A stretch of 41,769 bases of DNA from Methanosarcinales archaeon (GCA_030600695.1 JAUVLO010000002.1:1-41769), one strand, 5' to 3'. Positions 16,807-26,025 are shown, counted from the first letter of the stretch. Numbers and translations are program-made. Notes: a model not told the origin generated them from the sequence alone.

Positions 16807-17337
16807 ACAGGTACACCCGGCACTGGTAAGACCACTATATGCCACATCCTTGGTAAAAAGTACAGGATCATCGATATTAACCGGATGATAACTGATGAAG
16901 GACTGAATACCGGAAGGGATGAACTGCGCGGTTCCCTTATGGCAGATATGGAAGCACTCCAGGGACGGGTGGATGAACTGGTAAAGGGTGAGATCGTAAC
17001 AATAATCATTGAAGGACACTTATCCCACTATCTTAAAGGGAGCGATGCGGTCATTGTGCTGCGGACCAGACCCGGCAGACTGGCCCATAGGCTTGAAGAG
17101 AGGGGATATTCTAAGGAGAAGGTTAGGGAAAACATGGAAGCAGAAGCACTGGATGTGATACTGGTTGAAACCACCCAACAGCACGACAGGGTCTATGAAG
17201 TAGAGACAACCACATCCTCACCTGAAGATGCTGCCATCCTGGTGGATTCGATAATTGGGCATCTGGCGGCTGGTAACTTTGAGCAGGTGGAAAAGTACCT
17301 GCCAGGGCGGTTCGACTGGAGCGAGGAGGTGTTCTGA
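16792..17337 (+). CDS. Putative adenylate kinase, AK6/Fap7 family
   Basis: This 181-aa P-loop kinase starts 'MIIALTGTPGTGKTT'. Other features are 'IDINRMITDEGL', 'IIIEGHLSHYL' and 'RPGRLAHRLEERGYSKEKVRENMEAEALDVI', which mark the AK6/Fap7 type of adenylate kinase/ATPase involved in ribosome assembly. It differs from bacterial Adk in its short length and lack of a LID domain. It overlaps the downstream lipid gene by one base (TGATG). Three upstream copies of its start region precede it. Confidence 0.87.
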   Translation: MIIALTGTPGTGKTTICHILGKKYRIIDINRMITDEGLNTGRDELRGSLMADMEALQGRVDELVKGEIVTIIIEGHLSHYLKGSDAVIVLRTRPGRLAHRLEERGYSKEKVRENMEAEALDVILVETTQQHDRVYEVETTTSSPEDAAILVDSIIGHLAAGNFEQVEKYLPGRFDWSEEVF

Positions 17338-17954
17338 TGACCCTCAACACCTACAGGCCGTATATTAGCTTTATCCTGGAACCTTCAGCCTCGGCCCTTT
17401 CCCGCATGGGACTGACCCCGAACAAGGTCTCTATGCTCTCGCTCATATTTGCGCTGCTGTCAGGTGCATCCTACTATTATTCCCCAGACAACCGGTTGTA
17501 TCTGGCTGCAGCCCTGGTATTCGTTATTCTAAATTCGTTCACTGACGCCGTGGACGGCGTGATGGCACGCCAGAAGAACATCCAGTCAGACCGGGGCGAC
17601 CTGCTGGACCATGTCATTGACAGGTATGCCGATACCCTCATCATCTGCGGTATATTTTTTGCCGGATATGCCCACTGGATGATAGGAGCGGCTGCCATCA
17701 CGGGAGTGCTGATAACCAGCTACATGGGCACCCAGGCCCAGGCTGTAGGAGTGGGGAGGGACTACGGCGGTATCATGGGACGGGCAGACCGGCTGGCACT
17801 TATCATAATGGTCACTGCCGCAAATGTTGTTTACCCTTTCGAGATATATTCTATGCAACTGCTGGGCTGGGTTATCGTGGTGATTGCAATCACGTCCCAC
17901 TTTACGGCCCTGCAGCGGTTTTTACGCATATGGAATGAGATGGAGCAACAATAA
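17337..17954 (+). CDS. CDP-alcohol phosphatidyltransferase family protein (archaetidylinositol phosphate synthase candidate)
   Basis: This 205-aa integral membrane enzyme has the family motif D(x)2DG(x)2AR(x)8G(x)3D(x)3D, seen as 'DAVDGVMARQKNIQSDRGDLLDHVIDRYAD', plus several hydrophobic segments ('LALIIMVTAANVVYPF', 'LLGWVIVVIAITSHF'). Such enzymes attach a polar head group to CDP-archaeol. In euryarchaea a gene of this size often encodes archaetidylinositol phosphate synthase; other head groups cannot be excluded. It is coupled to the kinase gene. Confidence 0.85.
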   Translation: MTLNTYRPYISFILEPSASALSRMGLTPNKVSMLSLIFALLSGASYYYSPDNRLYLAAALVFVILNSFTDAVDGVMARQKNIQSDRGDLLDHVIDRYADTLIICGIFFAGYAHWMIGAAAITGVLITSYMGTQAQAVGVGRDYGGIMGRADRLALIIMVTAANVVYPFEIYSMQLLGWVIVVIAITSHFTALQRFLRIWNEMEQQ

Positions 17955-18002
17955 TTATCCAATTGGTATCCAACTTCAAATCTGAGGGTAATTTAAAAAT
18001 TA

Positions 18003-18070
18003 TTAGACAGGATCGACAGGATTGACAGGATACGAGGCAACATTAATATCCTGTAAATCCGGTCAAAATA
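18003..18070. repeat. Inverted-repeat element rich in 'ACAGGAT'
   Basis: Left arm 'gacaggattgacaggata' pairs with 'atatcctgtaaatccggtc' on the right. This kind of 'ACAGGAT' palindromic spacer is seen in many genomes. It resembles the 4768-4866 element in style but not sequence. The rest of the 400-base gap (17955-18360) is AT-rich and non-coding. Confidence 0.55.
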
Positions 18071-18278
18071 CCATGCTTTTTGAAGTGGATACTCCAATTG
18101 TTTTATGGCGTGTCAAATTAGAAGTGCTGGATGTTGGAGCTAATTTGAATCTCTCTGCATAACTTGATAAACAAAAGAAAACTTAATAAACTATAATGTT
18201 TAATATATATATTGGCAAAAGTTGAGTATTATTTATCCCCTCATATCCCGTTCATAAACTTGACTTTTGCCATCTTTT

Positions 18279-18332
18279 CCAATATATTATTTTCAATATA
18301 TTATTTCCAATATATTATTTCAAATATATTTT
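18279..18332. repeat. AT-rich 14-15-bp tandem repeat
   Basis: 'ccaatatattattt' recurs about four times downstream of porB, ending in a T-run. On the minus strand it follows the porB stop, so it may help termination. Confidence 0.6.
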
Positions 18333-18360
18333 TTTACAATTATTCTTTGAGCATGAATTG

Positions 18361-19233
18361 TTACAACAGGCCGTAATGCTTGACATTCCAGTCGGCAATA
18401 TCCTGTATCTTGGATATCTCCTCTTTTCCGCCTTCCATTGTGAACAAGTGCTTGAACCTGCCCTGTGCTTTGAGATATTCTTCCACAGGCTTTGGTTTTT
18501 TCACCTTCCTGACACTGGCGATCTCACCATCCTCTATCTCGTACAAGGGCCACAGTGCGGTCTCGACTGCCAGTTTACCGATCTCCACAGTCTTGGAGCT
18601 ATCAAACCTCCAGCCAGTTGCACATGGAGCATGGACATGGATATAGGTCGGACCTTCAATGTCCACTGCCTTTTTGACCTTGCGTATCATGTCCTTAGGA
18701 TAGGAAATTGATGTAGTGGCCACATAAGGCGAACCATGGGCCACTATAATAGCGGGCATATTCTTCTTGGGCCTGGAGTTGCCGAAACTCTGGCTGCCGG
18801 GCGGGCTGGTTGAAGTTGAAGCATTAAATGGAGTGGCTCCACTGCGCTGTACACCAGTGTTCATGTATGCCTCGTTATCGATACACACATAGGTGATATC
18901 ATCACCGCGCTCGAAAGCCCCTGATATTCCCCGAATGCCAATATCCACTGTAGCGCCGTCGCCGCCCATGGCTATGACTTTTGTATCACCTTTACGTCCA
19001 AGTGCCCGCAGGGCCGCCTCAATACCCACTGCCACGACTGCAGTGTTCTCGAACAACGAATGTATCCAGGGCACTTCCCAGGATGACTCAGGGTACGGGG
19101 TGGTCATCACTTCCAGGCAGCCGGTGGGATTTACAACTATGGCATCGTCACCTACTGCTTCCAGTACGAAATTAGCTGCCATGGCATCACAACAGCCAGC
19201 ACAACCCCTATGGCCTGGTGCCAGTCTGCTCAT
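18361..19233 (-). CDS. porB: Pyruvate:ferredoxin oxidoreductase, beta subunit
   Basis: PorB (290 aa) binds thiamine diphosphate and a [4Fe-4S] cluster. '[16 protein letters not shown]' holds cluster cysteines, and '[39 protein letters not shown]' is the ThDP/Mg motif. A further cysteine in 'APCATGW' also fits. The four-subunit enzyme interconverts pyruvate and acetyl-CoA plus CO2 with ferredoxin. The ATG overlaps the porA stop (ATGA). Confidence 0.95.
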   Translation of the reverse strand: MSRLAPGHRGCAGCCDAMAANFVLEAVGDDAIVVNPTGCLEVMTTPYPESSWEVPWIHSLFENTAVVAVGIEAALRALGRKGDTKVIAMGGDGATVDIGIRGISGAFERGDDITYVCIDNEAYMNTGVQRSGATPFNASTSTSPPGSQSFGNSRPKKNMPAIIVAHGSPYVATTSISYPKDMIRKVKKAVDIEGPTYIHVHAPCATGWRFDSSKTVEIGKLAVETALWPLYEIEDGEIASVRKVKKPKPVEEYLKAQGRFKHLFTMEGGKEEISKIQDIADWNVKHYGLL

Positions 19234-20423
19234 AAGAGTTCACCTCGCAGATCAGCATATTCACTCTCAACCTTGATACCGGATTTTATGGCCTGTGCGG
19301 CCTTATCTATGATCATTTGAATGGTGCTCATCGGGATATCCCGCCCGCCGTGTCCCAGCATAAAGCCCATCACAGGTACACTGATATCTGAATTGTACAG
19401 GCAGGATTTAACTTCGGTAAACAAGGCACCTTCGTTCAGGCCAATTGAAATGTTCTTATCCAGGGTCACGACGATGGCAGCATCTGAGACCGCACTATGT
19501 ATGGCTTCCACAGGGAAAGGCCTAAATGTCCTGACCTTGATCAAGCCCACCTTGATACCCTGGCTGCGGGCTTTATCAACTACATCCTTGATAGTGCCTA
19601 CCACCGAGCCCATTGCCATTAACAGGATCTCGGCGTCCTCTGCCATATATGGTTCAATAAGTCCACCGTAGTAACGGCCGAATATCTTCTTGAAATCCTC
19701 GGCAGCCTTCTCTATCTTACCAAGGGCTACATCCATTCCTTTCTGCTGCAGGTACCTGAATTCAGTATAGGCGGACGGATCAGCAAAAGCGCCAAATGAT
19801 AATGGGTTACTGGTGTCAAGTATATGCTCTGGGCCATAGGTAGGCAGGAACTCGTCTGTCAGTTCCTGCTCCAAAAGTATCACAGGTTCAAATACATGTG
19901 ACAGGATGAAACCGTCCATGCAGACCATGGCTGGCAGCATGACATCTTTATCCTCTGCTACTTTGAAGGCCTGGGCTGTCATATCGCTCATTTCCTGGAG
20001 ATTTTCCGCATATAACTGTATCCAGCCTGTATCGCGCTGGGATATGCTGTCCTGGTGATCATTCCATATGCTGATGGGTGCACTCACGGCCCGGTTTACT
20101 ATAGTCATAACGATCGGCAGCCGCATACCTGAAGCATTGAACAGCACTTCGTGCATCAGTTCCAGTCCCTGGGAAGATGTGGACGAATATGTCCTGGCGC
20201 CCGTAGCACTGGCACCTATCAGTGCGGAAAGTGCAGAGAACTCGCTCTCTACATTGATATATTCACAATTGGGTATTTCACCATCAGCCATGAACTGGGA
20301 CAGGTCTTCCACAATATGGGTCTGTGGTGTGATGGGATATGCCGATATTACATTGGGCCTGCAAACCTTTACAGAATGGGCCACTGCATAAGAACCTTCT
20401 ACCACTGTCATTTTTCCAGACAT
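19230..20423 (-). CDS. porA: Pyruvate:ferredoxin oxidoreductase, alpha subunit
   Basis: PorA (397 aa) contains the pyrimidine-binding half of the ThDP site: '[16 protein letters not shown]', '[33 protein letters not shown]' and '[13 protein letters not shown]'. The C-terminal part has 'VGTIKDVVD' and 'LDKNISIG'. The order porC, porD, porA, porB with tiny gaps is the standard methanogen arrangement. The start is one base past the porD stop, so translation is coupled. Confidence 0.95.
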   Translation of the reverse strand: MSGKMTVVEGSYAVAHSVKVCRPNVISAYPITPQTHIVEDLSQFMADGEIPNCEYINVESEFSALSALIGASATGARTYSSTSSQGLELMHEVLFNASGMRLPIVMTIVNRAVSAPISIWNDHQDSISQRDTGWIQLYAENLQEMSDMTAQAFKVAEDKDVMLPAMVCMDGFILSHVFEPVILLEQELTDEFLPTYGPEHILDTSNPLSFGAFADPSAYTEFRYLQQKGMDVALGKIEKAAEDFKKIFGRYYGGLIEPYMAEDAEILLMAMGSVVGTIKDVVDKARSQGIKVGLIKVRTFRPFPVEAIHSAVSDAAIVVTLDKNISIGLNEGALFTEVKSCLYNSDISVPVMGFMLGHGGRDIPMSTIQMIIDKAAQAIKSGIKVESEYADLRGELL

Positions 20424-20424
20424 A

Positions 20425-20685
20425 TTATTTTTCCTCCAGCACCATTTCTATGGCATCCTTGGGACATTCATTGGCACAGATGCCGCAGCCTTTGCAGAAA
20501 TCAAAATCGAATGTAACGTACTTGTCTTCCTGTTCGTGGATACTGCTATCCGGGCATAACAACGAACACAGTCCGCACTTGACACACTTGTCCTTGTGGT
20601 ACAGGGGCCTGAAATTCCTCCAGCCGCCGGTCTTGTTGACCCTGGTAGTACCAGGCTTTACAGCTCCGCCAATTGTGACCTTCAT
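20425..20685 (-). CDS. porD: Pyruvate:ferredoxin oxidoreductase, delta (ferredoxin-like) subunit
   Basis: This 86-aa protein has two [4Fe-4S] motifs, '[13 protein letters not shown]' and '[15 protein letters not shown]', of the 8Fe-8S ferredoxin fold. It carries electrons from PorB to external ferredoxin. It overlaps the porC stop by 4 bases. Confidence 0.95.
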   Translation of the reverse strand: MKVTIGGAVKPGTTRVNKTGGWRNFRPLYHKDKCVKCGLCSLLCPDSSIHEQEDKYVTFDFDFCKGCGICANECPKDAIEMVLEEK

Positions 20686-21227
20686 TGTCCCGCCCCCATG
20701 CGGTGATAAGCTTCAAGCACGGCCTGGGAATTCTTTTCGCCCACTTTACCGGGGAAGCGTTCAGCTACGGCGTTCTGGATGCTTTCAACCCTTATCTCAC
20801 CTGTGGCGCCAGCAAAGGCACCCAAGAGAATAGTATTAACAATGGGGCGCCCGATAATGTCAAGGGCAATCCTTGTGGCATCTATTGTTATAACCTCTGC
20901 CTCTGTGTCAAGGTCAAAGGTATCAGGTGAAAACTCAGTGTTTATCAATATCTTACCACCAGGCTTAGCACCCGATGCCACGTCCACTGTCTCAATGAGC
21001 GTGGCGTCCTGTACGATCACATAATCAGGTTCGTATATCTGGCTGCGAAGCCTGATGAATTGTTCGTTGATTCTTGTAAAAGCCATTATCGGAGCGCCTC
21101 TCCGTTCTACTCCAAAGGCAGGGAATGCCTGGGAATATTTTCCATCCTCGAATGCTGCAACTGCCAGCAGTTCGGCGGCTGTAACTGAACCCTGTCCTCC
21201 ACGGCCATGGATACGTATTTCCTTCAA
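20682..21227 (-). CDS. porC: Pyruvate:ferredoxin oxidoreductase, gamma subunit
   Basis: PorC (181 aa) opens with '[20 protein letters not shown]', the gamma-domain glycine-rich signature, and contains '[19 protein letters not shown]' and '[11 protein letters not shown]'. The start is a TTG at 21225-21227 with 'GGAGG' nine bases upstream. It is the first gene of porCDAB, and the promoter should lie in the 180-base gap shared with the divergent PHP gene. Confidence 0.95.
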   Translation of the reverse strand: MKEIRIHGRGGQGSVTAAELLAVAAFEDGKYSQAFPAFGVERRGAPIMAFTRINEQFIRLRSQIYEPDYVIVQDATLIETVDVASGAKPGGKILINTEFSPDTFDLDTEAEVITIDATRIALDIIGRPIVNTILLGAFAGATGEIRVESIQNAVAERFPGKVGEKNSQAVLEAYHRMGAGQ

Positions 21228-21374
21228 GTAAAGCTTCCTCCAAATTAGTATAAAATGTGTTGTTTTCTTAACAGATGATGAGAAGTGATTCGTAATTGTT
21301 TAATTATTATTTATTACTTATGATAGGTACTGCAATATGGGGGTCGAATTAACAAAAAGTTAATGTTCGAAATC

Positions 21375-21384
21375 TTTTTTATAA
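21375..21384 (+). promoter_or_regulatory. TATA box of the PHP gene, predicting a leaderless transcript
   Basis: 'ttttttataa' is centred about 25 bases before the ATG at 21406, placing transcription start at or next to the start codon. No ribosome-binding motif precedes the ATG, which agrees. Confidence 0.55.
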
Positions 21385-21405
21385 CGTATCACATACTATA
21401 ATCAT

Positions 21406-22065
21406 ATGTTACTTGATCTTCACATCCATTCCTGTTATTCCAAGGATTGCACCTCACCGGTAGCAGCAATCCTGGAACGGGCCATTAGGACAGGACTGGA
21501 CGGAATTGCTATTTGTGACCACGATACGGTGGAAGGATCGCTTGAAGCCAAGCGTCTGGTAAAGGAAATGGGTCTTGACCTGGTGATAGTTCCAGGGATT
21601 GAGGTAACAACTAACCGCGGTCATCTGTTGGTATTGGGCGCAGATGAAGCGTTCCCAATAAATTCTGACCCCAGCGACATTATTAAAATGGCCAGGGAGC
21701 ATGAATGTCTTATAGTGGCACCCCATCCCTTCAAGGGCTACCCAAAAAGTTTAGGCGATGTATCTGACCTGGACGTGGATGCTATCGAAGTCCTGAACTC
21801 CAGGTTCATCCTTGGTAAATTCAATGAACGGGCAGTGGAAATGGCCGAGACCCTGGGTCTGCCTATGCTAGGTAACAGTGATGCTCATTTTGTGGAGATG
21901 GTGGGCAGGGCTTACACTGAAATTGATGCTGAGCCGTCGGTTGAGGGCGTATTTAAAGCAATAAGGGATGGAAAGACTGTAGTACATGGTACCAGGACTC
22001 CACTTGGAGTCCAGTTCTACCAGGCATGCCTGGGGGTTAAAAGAAGGATGCTGAACTTGATATAG
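21406..22065 (+). CDS. PHP-domain metal-dependent phosphoesterase
   Basis: This 219-aa protein has the PHP metal-binding motifs 'DLHIHSCYS', 'ICDHDTVEG', 'PGIEVTT', 'APHPFKG' and 'GNSDAHF'. The family includes histidinol phosphatases and nucleoside-3',5'-phosphate phosphatases; this subgroup is uncharacterised. It ends about 35 bases before the 57-nt repeat copy B. Confidence 0.88.
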   Translation: MLLDLHIHSCYSKDCTSPVAAILERAIRTGLDGIAICDHDTVEGSLEAKRLVKEMGLDLVIVPGIEVTTNRGHLLVLGADEAFPINSDPSDIIKMAREHECLIVAPHPFKGYPKSLGDVSDLDVDAIEVLNSRFILGKFNERAVEMAETLGLPMLGNSDAHFVEMVGRAYTEIDAEPSVEGVFKAIRDGKTVVHGTRTPLGVQFYQACLGVKRRMLNLI

Positions 22066-22100
22066 TAATGAAAGATGAAGGAAATCATTCATTAATATTA

Positions 22101-22157
22101 CAAGAAAATCTTCCATTCGGTCGGATTTACTTGAGTACGTAATCTTACAGATTATAT
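22101..22157. repeat. 57-nt two-hairpin dispersed element, copy B
   Basis: It differs from copy A at 11543-11599 by five bases. It keeps both hairpins and the 'TTGAGTAC' linker exactly, and lies between the convergent PHP gene and the cytochrome c gene. Confidence 0.75.
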
Positions 22158-22221
22158 ACTAAAAAACTAAAAAAAAAGGAAGGGAAGACAGAATAACTAT
22201 CTTCCGGACGGCAGTTAAATT

Positions 22222-23157
22222 TTAATTCCTGGTTTTCCTGATCACAAATAACATAGCCAGTGATGTCAATGCCATCAAGACTCCAAACCCTGGAACCCCG
22301 GAAGGTCCATCATCACCTTCGATTGGAGTGTCTGCAGGTCCTGCTGTGGTAGTATGGACAGCAGTTGGTGCTGATGTCGGTTTATCATCTGCTACCATTG
22401 GGTGGCATACCGAACACTTTAAACCTGTGCTGGAGGTTTTAAGGGATATCTGGTTGTATCCGTGAAGTGATTCAACACTGTGGCATAGTATACATTCCGG
22501 GATCATGATCTTTCCCGTACCCTGGTCTATGTGGCATTTTTCACATGCTACATCAGGTATGTGGATAAAGTGAGGGATCTCACTTGCGGTCACATTGACT
22601 GAGCCAGGTCTATGGCACCTGTAACATGAATTCGGATCAGAAGCCTCGCCATGAAGCACTGCAACGTCTGCAGAGACATGGCAGGCCTGGCAGACAATTA
22701 CGTCGCCCGCACCTGTTACTGGTGAAACAATATTCGCTGCTGAACCATGGCACTTGTCACAGGATTCTGTTGGTCCGCCGTGAACGTTCAACAGGTCACC
22801 GTGGCAGTGTGCACACAGGGTATCTGACATCATTTCCAAATGTAAACTATCAAGCCCTGCATGGCAGTACGAACAATCTTCAGTTTGTACCTTTTTAAGG
22901 TGAACATTATGTATCGAACCTGTATGGCATTTGTAACATGAAGGTTGCCGATCAGTCAGTGTTTTACCGTGACATCCCTGGCATGTGGCTGATGTCGATT
23001 CATGTATCACATGCGTATCCTGGTTATGGCAGACCGCCTTACAATTCGTGTCTTCTGCCATTTTACTTACTGTCTCATATTGTGCCACTTCTGCTTGAAC
23101 CGCAGTGACCATTGAGAATATTACTATTAATAATAGCAAAACTTTAATTTGCTTCAA
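22222..23157 (-). CDS. Multiheme c-type cytochrome, 11 heme motifs, PGF-CTERM tail
   Basis: This 311-aa secreted protein has a signal peptide ('KVLLLLIVIFSMVTAVQA'), ten CXXCH motifs and one CX3CH ('CKAVCH'), giving up to 11 covalent hemes. A proline/threonine-rich stretch follows, ending 'PGFGVLMALTSLAMLFVIRK'. That tail matches the PGF-CTERM sorting signal used by archaeosortase A for attachment to a lipid. The true start is probably TTG 23157, with GGAGGAG upstream; the track TTG at 23175 includes that site. It lies 148 bases downstream of a cytochrome b gene on the same strand, suggesting a membrane electron conduit. Confidence 0.88.
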   Translation of the reverse strand: MKQIKVLLLLIVIFSMVTAVQAEVAQYETVSKMAEDTNCKAVCHNQDTHVIHESTSATCQGCHGKTLTDRQPSCYKCHTGSIHNVHLKKVQTEDCSYCHAGLDSLHLEMMSDTLCAHCHGDLLNVHGGPTESCDKCHGSAANIVSPVTGAGDVIVCQACHVSADVAVLHGEASDPNSCYRCHRPGSVNVTASEIPHFIHIPDVACEKCHIDQGTGKIMIPECILCHSVESLHGYNQISLKTSSTGLKCSVCHPMVADDKPTSAPTAVHTTTAGPADTPIEGDDGPSGVPGFGVLMALTSLAMLFVIRKTRN

Positions 23158-23305
23158 TTTTTCTCCTCCTTTCAATATTTGGTATATACTAATATTTGGT
23201 GTATAATTATTGATTTCATCATCCTTATGCTATTATTAACTTTTCGTTTTAATCATAGCATATGGATAGCACATGGTTGAGTAGGTACTCATTATTGTCA
23301 AGTGT

Positions 23306-24124
23306 TCACCTGAATACAATCAGTGGTCTTTTCTCCCGTGGTTTTTTCTTATGTTCTTCGTGTGCACCCTCAACAACTTCTACGTATTCGTTCATAGTCT
23401 CCTTACCGGTTATGAACAAGGCCTTAACATTTTGTGACATCCTCGGATCTGTTCCCAGGAATCCCAGATGAATGATGAGTTCAAGCACGAACCAGTATGT
23501 TGCCCACAAATGTATTGTCCTGATAAGTTCAACTCCGCTCATGCCAATAAATGCACCTGCACTACCGGTTATGTCATTAACGAACCAGGCCATAAAATTA
23601 TTCCACACAGGTATATCAAAATTCACAAATCCGAATTTCAGGTCTATCATTATGATGCCTGTCAGGCCAATAAAGAGAATGGCCATTGCTTCAAATACCA
23701 CCATAAGTTTATAGCCCGGATGAAGTTTATTTTTATAATGACCAGTGGTTTTATCGTAAATCGTGTATTTTGGATATTCCTCAGGGGGTTTAAATACGCC
23801 AACAATGGCTTGATAAAGCCTGGCAAAATCTTTCAGGCTGAATAAGTCACTCAACAGGTGACCGCTGGTTATCAGATTGAACGGTATGAATGTCCAGTTA
23901 ATCACCAAGAACAGGATACCTGCAATCACATGGATCAAACGGAGGGTTTGATATGACATCAATTCCCATGCATGTAAGCTACAGGTATTGAACTGTATAG
24001 CCATGTACAGTCCTGTAATTATAAGCAGAACACAAGTTATCATATGTGACTGGTGAGCTATCATATCCCTCAGTCTATACCGTCTTCCTACAACATCATT
24101 ATCAAAGTTTTGATTTCCCTGCAT
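23306..24124 (-). CDS. Membrane cytochrome b (Ni,Fe-hydrogenase/formate dehydrogenase gamma type)
   Basis: This 272-aa protein has four to five transmembrane segments with histidines suited to bind two b hemes: 'MIAHQSHMITCVLLIITG', 'RLIHVIAGILFLVINW', and 'RTIHLWATYWFVLELIIHLGF' at the end. The fold is that of cytochrome b subunits of hydrogenase or formate dehydrogenase. No catalytic partner is adjacent; the next gene is a multiheme cytochrome c, so quinone or methanophenazine-to-cytochrome electron transfer is the likeliest role. The ATG at 24124 has 'GGAGG' six bases upstream, better than the track start 24142. Confidence 0.85.
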   Translation of the reverse strand: MQGNQNFDNDVVGRRYRLRDMIAHQSHMITCVLLIITGLYMAIQFNTCSLHAWELMSYQTLRLIHVIAGILFLVINWTFIPFNLITSGHLLSDLFSLKDFARLYQAIVGVFKPPEEYPKYTIYDKTTGHYKNKLHPGYKLMVVFEAMAILFIGLTGIIMIDLKFGFVNFDIPVWNNFMAWFVNDITGSAGAFIGMSGVELIRTIHLWATYWFVLELIIHLGFLGTDPRMSQNVKALFITGKETMNEYVEVVEGAHEEHKKKPREKRPLIVFR

Positions 24125-24315
24125 ACACATCCTCCATTTCAAACATATAATTGTAAATCACCGATTTGGAAGCTCAATACACTCCACAAACGTACACAGA
24201 TGTTTTACTCTATATTTATCAGATTATATTTTTGTAGATTACATTGTTAGATATAGTTTTCGTTTAAGTTCTGCTGAATCGCATATATTATACTCCCATA
24301 TACCCTGTCAATCTA

Positions 24316-24924
24316 TCAAATGTGCTTGATAATATGGGGTGCCTCCGGAATGATCAACTCCTTTAAGGCAAGCTCGACCGCTGCCGGTGAGCCAGGTAAA
24401 CAGAATACCACGCATCTGCCCACAACCCCGGCAGATGCCCTGGAGAGCATAGCAGCAGTCCCTACGTCTTCCAGGCTTTTCAGCCTGAACAGTTCACCAA
24501 AACCGGGAATGGTCTTGTCAAAAAGTGGTTCCACCGCTTCCAGGGTCACGTCTTCTGGCGCAAGACCGGTGCCGCCACTGATGACGATAGCATCAATATC
24601 CGCACCAATTTCCAGACCTATATCTACACCCATATCTGCACCAATTTTTGAACCTATATCTACACCTATATCTGTGCCTGTTAATTCCCGGACATGCCCG
24701 GCAATCAAGGTCTCATTATCAGGCAGCAGTGAATATGTTTTGACCTCAAAACCTGAACCTGATATCAGGTCCATCATGACCGTTCCGGATATGTCATCAG
24801 CAAGCTGGGGCCCGGATACACTGCCATAAGTCTCATACCTGGATGTGCTCACTGTAATAATTGCGAATTTCACTATTGCTGGAGCATTCTTCTTGTGTTG
24901 TGCTGGCGTATCGTCCCAGGGCAT
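24316..24924 (-). CDS. moaB: MoaB/MogA-type molybdopterin adenylyltransferase with a repeat insertion
   Basis: This 202-aa protein has the MoCF_biosynth fold: 'KFAIITVSTSRY', 'DAIVISGGTGLAPEDVT' (the ATP/molybdopterin site 'SGGTG'), 'PGFGELFRLKS', 'CLPGSPAAVELAL'. The family adenylylates molybdopterin. Unlike usual relatives it has a 28-residue insert of seven tetrapeptides (GxDI type) at residues 83-110, just before the active-site strand. A 44-base gap separates it from the divergent DUF1786 gene. moaD and moeA lie about 14 kb away. Confidence 0.88.
   Translation of the reverse strand: MPWDDTPAQHKKNAPAIVKFAIITVSTSRYETYGSVSGPQLADDISGTVMMDLISGSGFEVKTYSLLPDNETLIAGHVRELTGTDIGVDIGSKIGADMGVDIGLEIGADIDAIVISGGTGLAPEDVTLEAVEPLFDKTIPGFGELFRLKSLEDVGTAAMLSRASAGVVGRCVVFCLPGSPAAVELALKELIIPEAPHIIKHI
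24595..24678 (-). repeat. 12-bp coding repeat, seven tetrapeptide units inside moaB
   Basis: Units read GTDI, GVDI, GSKI, GADM, GVDI, GLEI, GADI. The period of 12 bases is clear in the DNA ('acctatatctac', 'acccatatctgc'). Confidence 0.85.
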
Positions 24925-24968
24925 GAAGAGATTTATGTTGTTATGGATTATATGAATTAATCGATTCT

Positions 24969-26018
24969 ATGCAGATAATGGCTATTGACGTAGGAATGGG
25001 TACACAGGACATACTGCTGTACGACGATGCACAGCATATTGAGAATAATATTAAGATGGTGCTCTCCTCCCAGACCCGGATAATTGCACAGCGTATCAGC
25101 CGTGCCACAGGTGCAGGGCATGATATATTCCTCACTGGTACTACCATGGGCGGCGGTCCCTCGGGCAAAGCTGTACGTAAACATATCAAGGCAGGGTTGA
25201 AGGTCTATGCCCGATCGGATGCTGCCCTGACCCTGCACGATAACCTGGAGAAAGTGACGCGAATGGGTGTGACGCTGGTGGGCGAGGAGGACACGGTACC
25301 CAGGGGGGCAGAGCAGATCGAGATGTGTGATGTGGATACTCATGCCCTTGGCACAGCATTGGGGCTGTTCGAGACACAAATGCCCAGGGACTTTGCAGTG
25401 GCAGTACAGGATCACGGAGAAGCTCCTGACATGAGCAACCGCGTGTTCAGGTTCCGGCATTTCAGGGAACTGCTGGAGCAAGGCGGTGAACTGGAGCGGT
25501 TCGCCCATCTGAATAAGGTGCCGCCCCACCTTTCTAGAATGCAGGCAGTCATGGAGACCTTGAAACGGGACGGGAACAATGTACTGCTCATGGATACAGG
25601 GCCTGCTGCCGTTTGCGGGGCGCTGGCAGGCAGTTCCGGCGGCCCGGTAGCTGTGGTGAACATCGGTAACGGGCATACCCTGGCTGCCGTGGTGGCAGGG
25701 AACAGGATGCTGGCATTGTTCGAACATCACACCCGGTATGTGGATGCACAAAAGATGGATGGACTTATCAGGCGGTTATGTGATGGAGAACTCGGTTTTG
25801 ATGACATTTTCAACGATGGTGGGCACGGTTGTTATATCCGGCAGATCGTGGGGTTCAGGAACATCGAATCAGTGATAGTGACAGGTCCAAACCGCCAGAT
25901 TATGGAAGATTCGGCGCTTGATGTGGAATTTGCAGCACCTCACGGTGATATGATGCTTACCGGATGTTTCGGACTTGTGGAAATGTTTGGGAAGAAGATG
26001 GAAAGCAGGCACGACTGA
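24969..26018 (+). CDS. DUF1786 family protein (actin/ASKHA-like fold)
   Basis: This 349-aa protein starts 'MQIMAIDVGMGTQDILLYDD', has 'HDIFLTGTTMGGGPSG' and 'NVLLMDTGPAAVCGALAG' and later 'VVNIGNGHTLAAVV'. These glycine-rich nucleotide-site patterns and the length match DUF1786, an archaeal family related to pyruvate formate-lyase-activating-like ASKHA proteins. The function is unknown. It is divergent from moaB. Confidence 0.8.
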   Translation: MQIMAIDVGMGTQDILLYDDAQHIENNIKMVLSSQTRIIAQRISRATGAGHDIFLTGTTMGGGPSGKAVRKHIKAGLKVYARSDAALTLHDNLEKVTRMGVTLVGEEDTVPRGAEQIEMCDVDTHALGTALGLFETQMPRDFAVAVQDHGEAPDMSNRVFRFRHFRELLEQGGELERFAHLNKVPPHLSRMQAVMETLKRDGNNVLLMDTGPAAVCGALAGSSGGPVAVVNIGNGHTLAAVVAGNRMLALFEHHTRYVDAQKMDGLIRRLCDGELGFDDIFNDGGHGCYIRQIVGFRNIESVIVTGPNRQIMEDSALDVEFAAPHGDMMLTGCFGLVEMFGKKMESRHD

Positions 26019-26025
26019 ATTCTTA

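Noticed and set aside
23468-23845. Plus-strand 125-aa ORF over the cytochrome b
   Set aside because: Antisense shadow without a domain.
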